Notes under the pieces: model-generated
Seen by the model: only the letters and a program-made list of their open reading frames with translations
Databases searched by the model: none
Told to the model about the DNA's origin: nothing
Position numbers and translations under genes: made by a program
Shown here: positions 6,749-12,490 of the stretch, one piece after another
Position numbering within the stretch: the first letter of the stretch is position 1
Layout: each line of letters starts with the position of its first letter
Assembly (NCBI RefSeq): GCF_019417665.1
Contig: NZ_DXUU01000057.1
Location: 1-14,022, forward strand
Direction of reading: 5' to 3'
DNA: 14,022 bases
Source: Ruminococcus sp.
GTDB lineage: Bacteria; Bacillota; Clostridia; Oscillospirales; Ruminococcaceae

Positions 6749-7252
6749 ATGGAAAGAGCCATATGTTTTACGGGGCATCGTACGATTCCAAAGCAGTTGC
6801 TTCCGGAGGTGCTTCTTGAATTGCAGCGCATCCTGGAAACAGCCATTTCCAACGGCTTTGTGGATTTCTACACCGGCGGTGCTGTGGGCTGGGATACCTA
6901 TTGTGCCCAGCTGGTGCTGGATCTCCGGGAGGACTACCCGGGGATCGCACTGCATCTGGTGCTCCCCTGTTCCCGGGAGGAACAGACGGCTCGCTGGACA
7001 CCGGAACAACGCCTTGCCTATGACTGCATCTATGCGGCGGCAGATTCCCGGGAGTTTGTCTCTGAGGAATATACCAAAACCTGCATGCGCCGGCGGAACC
7101 AGCGGCTGGTGGATCTGGCGGACTGCTGTATCTGCTACTGCCAGGAGCCGGACGGCAGAACCGGCACTGCACAGACTGTGCGCATGGCAAGACAAAAGGG
7201 TATCCCTGTCATTAACCTTTGTACGGAACATCATGAAATACATAATGCATAA
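6749..7252 (+). CDS. SLOG-family (DUF1273/YpsA-like) protein
   Basis: 167 aa, ATG at 6749 with GGGAGG at 6736-6741. It fits the small Rossmann-like SLOG/DUF1273 family. Motifs: ICFTGHR at the start (residues 5-11), a glycine-rich nucleotide-binding loop YTGGAVGWDT (41-50), RRRNQRLVDLAD (114-125) and GRTGTAQTVRMARQKG (136-151), which match the family's conserved blocks. SLOG proteins are thought to bind nucleotides or nucleotide-derived ligands. Members occur as stand-alone proteins of unknown role, and related domains act in some phage-defence and stress systems. No partner gene adjoins it here. Cytoplasmic; no signal peptide. Expression appears to pass through the hairpin at 6701-6732. There is no terminator of its own before the foldback element at 7278. 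Confidence 0.85.
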   Translation: MERAICFTGHRTIPKQLLPEVLLELQRILETAISNGFVDFYTGGAVGWDTYCAQLVLDLREDYPGIALHLVLPCSREEQTARWTPEQRLAYDCIYAAADSREFVSEEYTKTCMRRRNQRLVDLADCCICYCQEPDGRTGTAQTVRMARQKGIPVINLCTEHHEIHNA

Positions 7253-7277
7253 TTCAAGAGAGAAGTGCAGATATTAT

Positions 7278-7466
7278 GGAAGCACTGATTAAATCTGGTG
7301 CGCAGATTGTACTCTACGAGCATAAACTGCGTCAGATTTTTCGTCAGATGAAACAAAAAGCGCAGTGAATACTTTGTGTATTCACGAGCATTTTTGTGAA
7401 ATATGACGGGAAATATGCAAGCAAGATGCGTGCCAAGCCGCAAGGCGTGATTTAATCAGTGATTCC
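7278..7466 (+). mobile_element. MITE-like foldback element, copy A
   Basis: 189 bp without coding capacity. The ends are 18-bp inverted repeats, GGAAGCACTGATTAAATC at 7278-7295 and its complement with one mismatch at 7449-7466. A 5-bp direct repeat ATTAT flanks both sides (7273-7277 and 7467-7471), as expected of a target duplication. The interior folds back on itself: GTGCGCAGATTG (7298-7309) opposes CAAGATGCGTGC (7422-7433), and the tip is GTGAATAC-TTTGT-GTATTCAC (7365-7385). The core is shared with copies B and C. It sits just upstream of the phosphofructokinase gene. It needs a transposase in trans; none is seen here. Confidence 0.8.
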
Positions 7467-7499
7467 ATTATAATGATGCATTGATAAGAGGTGTTTGAT

Positions 7500-8423
7500 A
7501 TGATTTATACTGTGACCTGCAATCCGTCCCTGGACTATCGCATGGAACTGGGGCAGTTGAAGCCCGGCGAAACGAATCGTGCCGATGCAGTGGGACTTCT
7601 CGCCGGGGGAAAAGGGCTGAATGTGTCTGTGGTGCTCCACCATCTTGGCATGGAAACCACTGCCCTGGGCTTTGTGGCAGGATTCGTGGGGGATGAAATT
7701 GAACTGCGTATGGAAAAAAGCGGCTGTCACTGCCGGTTTATCCACCTGGAGGACGGTTGTTCCCGGATCAATGTGAAGCTCCGGGGCACCGATGAGACCA
7801 CGGAACTGAACGCACCCGGCCCGGATATTTCCGCCGCCGCACAGGACGAACTGCTGCGCCAGCTGACGGAAATGGTGCCGGGAGATGTGCTGATCCTCGC
7901 CGGAAGTGTGCCGCCGTCCATGCCGAAAACCGTCTATGCAGACTGGATGGAACGGCTGCGGAATGCCGGGCTGGATATTATCGTGGATGCAACAGGGGAT
8001 ACGCTGCTCCAGGCATTGCCCCACCGTCCGTTTCTGGTGAAACCCAATCACCACGAACTGGGGGATCTCTTCGGCGTGAAGATCGAGAGCCGGGAGGATG
8101 CCGCCGCATATGGCAAAAAACTTCTGGAACAGGGTGCCCGGAATGTGCTTGTCTCCATGTCCAGTCAGGGTGCTGTGCTCTGTACAGAGGATGGGCAGGT
8201 GCTGGTGCAGGATGCCGCTTCGGGCACGGTGGTCAACGATGTGGGCGCCGGAGATTCCATGATTGCCGGCTTCATGACCGGATGGATTCAGACTCACGAC
8301 TACAGCAAGGCGCTCCATCTGGGCGCAGCGGCAGGTGCGGCAAGTGCCTTTTCTGAGAATCTTGCCACCATGGAAGAAATCCAGGCAGTGCAGAAAATTC
8401 TGCCTCTGCCGCAGAAAATGTAA
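7500..8423 (+). CDS. fruK: 1-phosphofructokinase (PfkB family)
   Basis: 307 aa. Start at ATG 7500 (MIYTVTCNPSLDY, the typical FruK beginning); the in-frame GTG at 7491 belongs to the ribosome site AGAGGTG (7488-7493). The ribokinase/PfkB fold shows GGKGLNVSVVLHHLG (36-50) near the sugar site, KPNHHEL (181-187) and the PfkB signature NDVGAGDSMIAGF (246-258) with catalytic base D252. Reaction: phosphorylation of fructose 1-phosphate to fructose 1,6-bisphosphate with ATP. Tagatose-6-phosphate kinase is the main alternative. No fructose PTS or FruR-type regulator adjoins it, unlike common fru operons. Its promoter region carries foldback element copy A, so TATAAT at 7469-7474 is now separated from its older upstream DNA. 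Confidence 0.88.
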   Translation: MIYTVTCNPSLDYRMELGQLKPGETNRADAVGLLAGGKGLNVSVVLHHLGMETTALGFVAGFVGDEIELRMEKSGCHCRFIHLEDGCSRINVKLRGTDETTELNAPGPDISAAAQDELLRQLTEMVPGDVLILAGSVPPSMPKTVYADWMERLRNAGLDIIVDATGDTLLQALPHRPFLVKPNHHELGDLFGVKIESREDAAAYGKKLLEQGARNVLVSMSSQGAVLCTEDGQVLVQDAASGTVVNDVGAGDSMIAGFMTGWIQTHDYSKALHLGAAAGAASAFSENLATMEEIQAVQKILPLPQKM

Positions 8424-8432
8424 TAAAAACAA

Positions 8433-8582
8433 AGGGCTGTTGTAAGGCAGCAAAATCCTGATTCACGGGTCGATGTGGACATCGACCCCTACAAAATGTC
8501 ATGTAATTCGTGGTGATTTGTAGGGTGCGATGCCCACATCGCACCGTTTTCTTGTGGGATTTTGACTGCGTGCAACAGCCCT
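8433..8582. mobile_element. Composite inverted-repeat element with two internal palindromes
   Basis: About 150 bp between imperfect 26-bp inverted repeats. The left end at 8433 starts AGGGCTGTTG, the right end (8557-8582) finishes CAACAGCCCT, and the inner ends are CAAAATCC and GGATTTTG. Inside are two perfect hairpins: arms 8467-8476/8479-8488 (GGGTCGATGT and its complement) and arms 8524-8532/8537-8545 (GGTGCGATG and its complement). They are bounded by CCCCTACA (8486-8493) and TGTAGGG (8519-8525) in mirror orientation. No clear target duplication and no reading frame. It starts 10 bases after the fruK stop and, with no T-run, is not a classic terminator. Confidence 0.7.
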
Positions 8583-8592
8583 ATAATTATGA

Positions 8593-8621
8593 TTGACAAA
8601 GAGACTGCTTTGTTGTATAAT
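8593..8621 (+). promoter_or_regulatory. Perfect consensus promoter of the flavodoxin-like gene
   Basis: TTGACA (8593-8598), a 17-bp spacer and TATAAT (8616-8621) match the sigma-A consensus at all 12 positions, 11 bp after the end of the composite repeat. Confidence 0.9.
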
Positions 8622-8655
8622 GGTTGCTAAGATAAATGGGAAGTTGGAGGGAAAA

Positions 8656-9180
8656 ATGAACGGAATAATTTTATATCAATCAAAATATGGTGCTACAAAG
8701 AAATATGCAGATTGGATTTCGGTAGAAACAGGTTTTTCCTGTATTGAAACAAAAACAGCAACAATTAAAGATATTGTAAAGTATGATACAATTATTTTAG
8801 GTGGCGGAATATATGCTTCTGGAATCGCTGGTTTATCATTTCTGAAAAAGAACATCAAACAGTTGGCAAAGAAGAAAATAATTGTGTTTTGTTGTGGTGC
8901 TTCTCCATATGAAGAAAGTGCTTTTCAACAGATCAAAAGTCATAATATGAAAGATGCATTAACCAATATTCCTTGCTTTTATTGCCGAGGTTCTTGGGAT
9001 ATGGATTCAATGTCATTCAAAGATAGGACTATGTGTAGTATGTTAAGAAAAGCAGTATCCAAAAAAAATCCTGATGACTATGAGATATGGGAAAAGGCTT
9101 TAATGGCTGCCGGAAACGAAAAATGTGATTGGACCGATAAGAAATATATTAAGCCTATAATAGATTGTCTTGGAGTTTAA
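8656..9180 (+). CDS. Flavodoxin-domain protein
   Basis: 174 aa. ATG at 8656 is chosen because GGAGGG lies at 8646-8651; the ATG at 8593 overlaps the promoter. The start MNGIILYQSKYGATKKYADW has the flavodoxin beta1 strand and an FMN phosphate loop (S9 to T14), and YDTIILGGGIYASG (43-56) is the second FMN-contacting region. It resembles the flavodoxin proteins related to HemG-type menaquinone-dependent protoporphyrinogen oxidase, but no haem gene is nearby and the electron partner is unknown. No signal peptide. Base composition is strikingly A+T-rich, with TTA/ATT/AAA codons, unlike its GC-richer neighbours, which suggests recent acquisition. It has its own perfect promoter and converges on the yeiH-like gene. 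Confidence 0.85.
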   Translation: MNGIILYQSKYGATKKYADWISVETGFSCIETKTATIKDIVKYDTIILGGGIYASGIAGLSFLKKNIKQLAKKKIIVFCCGASPYEESAFQQIKSHNMKDALTNIPCFYCRGSWDMDSMSFKDRTMCSMLRKAVSKKNPDDYEIWEKALMAAGNEKCDWTDKKYIKPIIDCLGV

Positions 9181-9209
9181 ATCCTGATTTACACCAGTAA
9201 TACAATCAC

Positions 9210-9253
9210 AAAAACAAGCCCGAAATCGGTTCTCTCAAACTGCTTTCGGGCTT
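9210..9253 (-). terminator. Terminator of the yeiH-like gene
   Basis: AAGCCCGAAA (9216-9225) and TTTCGGGCTT (9244-9253) form a 10-bp stem. On the minus strand a T-run follows (complement of the A-run 9210-9214). On the plus strand the stem is followed by AAACC, so it is weaker for the flavodoxin-like gene. Confidence 0.75.
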
Positions 9254-9312
9254 AAACCTTCTATATCGGCATCACATTTACATTCCTGTGTTTTGCAATT
9301 ATTTCCATGCGT

Positions 9313-10374
9313 TTACCAGATACCCAGCACATGCTGCATTGCCAGGCTGACGCTGGTGATGGCGACCCAGCAGCAGAAGCCCTGGAGAATGGGCTTTCCG
9401 CCGGTTCTCACCAGTTTCACAATGTCTGTATTATATCCAATAGCAGCCATTGCCAGCACAATAAAGAACTTGCTCAGTTCTTTCAGACCGCCGAAAATGC
9501 TGTTTGATATCTCCAGCGCATTGCCGGACAGCAGGACATTTACCAGGGTCGTCACAACGGATGCCAGCACGAAGTACAGGATGAACATGGGGAAGATCTT
9601 CTTGAAGCTGACGCCGGAAGTGCCGGCTGCACCGGCTTTTTTCTCTTTGCGCATCCGTACCAGTGCCAGCACCAGGGTAATGGGGATAATGGCAAGAGTT
9701 CGGGTCAGTTTTACAATAGTAGCCCCCTCCAGCACAGCGCCTCCGGTCTTGTGCAGGGAGTCCCAGGTGGAAGCCGCCGCTGTGACCGAAGAAGTGTCAT
9801 TGACCGCAGTTCCGGCAAAAAGGGCAAAGCCGTCGTCAGACAGCCCGATCATGCCGCCAAAGGTGGGGAACACCACTGCTGCAATAACATTAAATAGGAA
9901 GATAACTGAGATGGACTGTGCTACTTCCTCATCATCTGCATCAATAACTGGTGCAGTGGCAGCAATTGCCGAACCGCCGCAGATGGAAGACCCCACGCCT
10001 ACCAGTGTTGCCGTTTTGGACGGAATCCGCAGAAGCTTGCACAGCAGGAACGAAAGAATGAGGGATGTGGCAATGGTGGAGAGAATGATGGGCAGGGAAG
10101 TGGCGCCTACCTTTGCGATGGTGGACAGATTTAGCCCGAAGCCCAGAAGCACCACGGCACATTGCAGCACTGCCTTGGCGCAGAAGCCGATCCCTGCTTG
10201 TGCCTTGTGCTTGTCCCGCCAGAAAATGGTGATGATCATGCCGGCGAGAATGGCAATGACTGGTGCACCTATGATCTCCAGCGCCGGGATCAGCTTTACC
10301 AGAAGCCATGCCGGAATCGCAATGAGCAGACATACGCCGATTCCCGATGCAAATTTTGACAACCATGCTTTCAT
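9313..10374 (-). CDS. YeiH/UPF0324 family membrane protein (putative sulfate exporter family)
   Basis: 353 aa. Start at 10374 (MKAWLSKFASG) is chosen by GGAGG at 10385-10381, 6 nt upstream; the frame stays open further back only through the foldback repeat. About 10 hydrophobic helices. Family landmarks: AVVLLGFGLNLSTI, GVGSSICGGSAIAATAPVI, FAGTAVNDTSSVTAA and AAIGYNTDIVKL. These identify the UPF0324/YeiH family, often annotated as putative sulfate exporters, whose substrate is poorly established. Inner membrane. It stands alone between its own promoter (10651-10679) and terminator. No LysR gene, a common partner elsewhere, is present. The leader of about 270 nt holds foldback copy B and a stem-loop, so leader-based control is possible. 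Confidence 0.88.
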   Translation of the reverse strand: MKAWLSKFASGIGVCLLIAIPAWLLVKLIPALEIIGAPVIAILAGMIITIFWRDKHKAQAGIGFCAKAVLQCAVVLLGFGLNLSTIAKVGATSLPIILSTIATSLILSFLLCKLLRIPSKTATLVGVGSSICGGSAIAATAPVIDADDEEVAQSISVIFLFNVIAAVVFPTFGGMIGLSDDGFALFAGTAVNDTSSVTAAASTWDSLHKTGGAVLEGATIVKLTRTLAIIPITLVLALVRMRKEKKAGAAGTSGVSFKKIFPMFILYFVLASVVTTLVNVLLSGNALEISNSIFGGLKELSKFFIVLAMAAIGYNTDIVKLVRTGGKPILQGFCCWVAITSVSLAMQHVLGIW

Positions 10375-10401
10375 AAGAAACCTCCGTTTTTTCATACATA
10401 A

Positions 10402-10562
10402 GAGCCTGTTCAGCATCTTTTCGCACGCATCTTGCTTGCATCTTTTCTGGAAGATTTTGCGAAAATACTCGGAAATCCACAAAGGATTTCCTCCGTTTTT
10501 CACTTCATCTCCCAAAAAATCTGACTGCGCAATCTGCGCACGCCCAGATACTGAACAGACTC
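10402..10562 (-). mobile_element. MITE-like foldback element, copy B, in the yeiH leader
   Basis: 161 bp with 12-bp terminal inverted repeats GAGCCTGTTCAG (10402-10413) and CTGAACAGACTC (10551-10562), one mismatch, flanked on both sides by TAA (10399-10401 and 10563-10565). Read on the minus strand it shares the core blocks of copy A: GTGCGCAGATTG, ATGCAAGCAAGATGCGTGC and a central hairpin GGAAATCC-TTTGT-GGATTTCC (10491-10471). The terminal repeats differ from copy A. It ends 27 bases before the yeiH start codon and would be transcribed with that gene. No reading frame. Confidence 0.75.
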
Positions 10563-10650
10563 TAAGACAATACCGCAATATTGGTACTGCACTTCGGAGC
10601 ACATTCACAGCATCTGTTTCAGGGCAATGTGACAGCTCCTATTTCACTTT
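10563..10650 (-). other. 5' part of the yeiH leader with a stem-loop
   Basis: On the minus strand, GGAG (10639-10636), a CTGT bulge and CACATT... in complement give a stem: GGAG pairs with CTCC (10599-10596) and the six bases 10631-10626 pair with 10605-10600. A small ACAG-ATG-CTGT hairpin sits inside. I could not match it to a known riboswitch class. It lies between the promoter and foldback copy B. Confidence 0.4.
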
Positions 10651-10679
10651 TTTATATGCTGTTTTCCCGGTTTTGTCAA
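10651..10679 (-). promoter_or_regulatory. Promoter of the yeiH-like gene
   Basis: On the minus strand TTGACA (10679-10674), a 17-bp spacer and TATAAA (10656-10651). This places the transcript start near 10645 and gives a leader of about 270 nt. Confidence 0.8.
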
Positions 10680-10746
10680 TGCTAGTCCCTATTTTTTTAT
10701 AGGAATTTGCAGGAATTTATTTTGGGTGGTATTGTCTTGATTCTAA

Positions 10747-10781
10747 AAAAACAGCGAGAGTAATTCTCTCGCCGTTTTTTT
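10747..10781 (-). terminator. Terminator of the GH8 gene
   Basis: GCGAGAG (10754-10760) and CTCTCGC (10766-10772) form a 7-bp stem, flanked by A- and T-runs on both sides that extend it and supply a T-tract in either direction. It lies 7 bases after the GH8 stop codon on the minus strand. Confidence 0.85.
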
Positions 10782-10787
10782 GGGGGA

Positions 10788-12269
10788 TCATGCTTTATTG
10801 ATCAGTTCCTGCCGCAGCACAGCCAGATCCATGCCGTTTACGATGCCGTCCTGCTGCATATCTGCACGAACTGTCTGCTCCTGAGACAGGGTCTCATTTC
10901 CCAGAAGATATTGCAGCAGCAGTACTATATCTGCCAGAGTGGTCTGTCCGTCCAGATTGATATCCCCTAAGGTGTTCTGGGGTGCGGCTGTAGTCTCTGT
11001 GGTGGTTTCCTCAGAAGTTTCTGTGGTTGTTTCCGCAGTTGTCTCTGTTTGATCGGGCTGCTTTTCCGGCACGATCCATGCGTCTGCATCTGCGATCAAG
11101 CACAGCATTTTTATGGTATCCCCGTAATACACGTCGTCGCCGTATTCCAGGATACAGTCACGCAGTTCATTTTCCCAATCCGTATCCGTACCGCATTTTG
11201 CTGCGATCAGGAACGGCGCTGTAAAGCAGAGATCGTCATAGTCCTGTGTGGCAGTGCCGTCCAGGGTATATCCAGCCCGGATCTCCCAGGGGTCGCCGCC
11301 GGTTTTGTTTATGATAAAAGTATTCATGGCGTCCAGACATTTTTTTGCCGTTGCGTTCTTGTTCACCAGATAGTCCATGCCAATACGCCAAGGGGTGCGG
11401 CAGCTGTTATAGGCATACTGCCCGTCTGTCACATCTTCCAGGAAATTTTTCGGTGCAGGCATATAGCCGCCGTTTTCGTCGGGGATCAGGAAATCCGGCA
11501 GCAGTCCTGTTCCGTACTGTTCCACCACGCTGTCAATGATGGCATTGGTGCTGTCGTAGACTTTCATCCAGTTGTCATCTCCGGTAACTTCGGCGAAAAC
11601 CGGATAATATTGCAGGAAAAAGTCGGAGGAACGGGTCGCACCATAGTATTGGTCACCCTCTTCTTCCCAGTGTGCCCAGTCCCCCAGATTGATAGTCCAG
11701 GTGTTGTGGTTCACTTCATATTCCATAATATCGTGGAGTACGGAGATCGCCATATCATGGTAGTTATATGCGCCGTCACTGCCCCATACTGTGTCAGCAA
11801 GGAGCAGGGCATAGGCGATGTCCATATCCCCGTCAGAGGCGGAGTCTGCGCCGTCTTCTTCCACCAGCGCCGAGCCGTTGTCGCTCTGCTGCCATGCCAT
11901 GAGGTGCTTTCCGATCTCACTGGGGTGCGCCTGATAATACCGCACCATGCCGTCGAACAGTTCCTGCGCCTGGGGGTCATATGCCGCCATGGATGCCGTA
12001 ATGAGCATCCCGTAGCCGTGGGCTTCGGAAACTGTCACCGCCACAGAGCCGTTTCCGCTGTAGTGTTCATCGCTGTAGTACACATAATATTGGGTCTCGT
12101 CTGTGACATAGGTATTCTGCACAAGATAGCGTGCTTTCCAGTTGTCGTAGAACTGGGTCATATTTGTTATCCGGCCGGTATTCGTCTGGGCTGCGGCGGA
12201 AATATTCAGGGGCAGCTGTAATGCGGCAAGTGCAGCTGCGGCGGCGATCCATCTGTGGTATATTTTCAT
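10788..12269 (-). CDS. Cellulosomal GH8 glucanase with C-terminal dockerin
   Basis: 493 aa, ATG at 12269 with AAAGGGAA 6 nt upstream (12283-12276). Layout: signal peptide of about 1-27; GH8 (alpha/alpha)6 domain about 35-398; linker about 402-430 made almost only of Thr, Glu and Ala; dockerin about 433-490. The GH8 motif TVSEAHGYGM places the general acid at E82, and the family signature SASDGDMDIAYALLLAD (143-159) carries D146 and D148. Family members cut beta-1,4-glucan, lichenan, chitosan or xylan; the sequence resembles clostridial endoglucanase CelA, so beta-1,4- or mixed-linkage glucan is most likely. Dockerin calcium loops begin at D436 and D470. Secreted, scaffoldin-bound. It is divergent from the isomerase gene and lacks the upstream element shared by the lichenase and GH9 genes. 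Confidence 0.92.
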   Translation of the reverse strand: MKIYHRWIAAAAALAALQLPLNISAAAQTNTGRITNMTQFYDNWKARYLVQNTYVTDETQYYVYYSDEHYSGNGSVAVTVSEAHGYGMLITASMAAYDPQAQELFDGMVRYYQAHPSEIGKHLMAWQQSDNGSALVEEDGADSASDGDMDIAYALLLADTVWGSDGAYNYHDMAISVLHDIMEYEVNHNTWTINLGDWAHWEEEGDQYYGATRSSDFFLQYYPVFAEVTGDDNWMKVYDSTNAIIDSVVEQYGTGLLPDFLIPDENGGYMPAPKNFLEDVTDGQYAYNSCRTPWRIGMDYLVNKNATAKKCLDAMNTFIINKTGGDPWEIRAGYTLDGTATQDYDDLCFTAPFLIAAKCGTDTDWENELRDCILEYGDDVYYGDTIKMLCLIADADAWIVPEKQPDQTETTAETTTETSEETTTETTAAPQNTLGDINLDGQTTLADIVLLLQYLLGNETLSQEQTVRADMQQDGIVNGMDLAVLRQELINKA

Positions 12270-12312
12270 ATTGTCTTCCCTTTCTGAAAAGTCGGCAGGT
12301 TCTTCTGCTTTC

Positions 12313-12341
12313 AGTATACCATATTCTCCAGTAAATGTCTA
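12313..12341 (-). promoter_or_regulatory. Promoter of the GH8 gene
   Basis: On the minus strand TAGACA (12341-12336), a 17-bp spacer and TATACT (12318-12313). The leader is about 37 nt. This near-consensus promoter does not need an activator, in contrast to the lichenase and GH9 promoters. Confidence 0.8.
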
Positions 12342-12356
12342 TAGAGATTTGGGGGG

Positions 12357-12369
12357 ATTTCGAAGAAAT
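12357..12369. promoter_or_regulatory. Palindrome between the divergent GH8 and isomerase promoters
   Basis: ATTTC and GAAAT form a perfect 5-bp dyad around GAA, between the two -35 boxes (12341 and 12374). A regulator bound here could touch both promoters. Short and A+T-rich, so chance is possible. Confidence 0.3.
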
Positions 12370-12373
12370 ATAG

Positions 12374-12402
12374 TTGCCAAAGGCGAAAAGATGTGATATA
12401 CT
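12374..12402 (+). promoter_or_regulatory. Promoter of the isomerase-family gene
   Basis: TTGCCA (12374-12379), a 17-bp spacer and TATACT (12397-12402). The leader to 12491 is about 80 nt. Confidence 0.8.
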
Positions 12403-12490
12403 AAAGGAAATATAGTAGATTTTTGTTTGTGGGTGAAATCATCCTTCCACCGCCAAATAAAATTTACAAAAATGGAAAGGACGTTTTCTC

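Noticed and set aside
7253..7471. CRISPR-like or integron-type repeat upstream of fruK
   Set aside because: The repeats are inverted, with one element and a target duplication; there are no regularly spaced direct repeats or cas/integrase genes.
10375..10608. N-terminal extension of the yeiH-like protein
   Set aside because: The frame is open back to 10608, but this stretch is foldback copy B; the GGAGG at 10385-10381 and the family's usual beginning support the start at 10374.
10563..10650. SAM, cobalamin or other known riboswitch before the yeiH-like gene
   Set aside because: None of the conserved blocks I know for these classes is present; kept only as an unassigned stem-loop.
9293..10702. 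Long plus-strand open frame opposite the yeiH-like gene
   Set aside because: It mirrors a well-supported membrane protein gene, runs through a foldback repeat and a promoter, and its translation is low-complexity Ser/Arg/Thr-rich without motifs.
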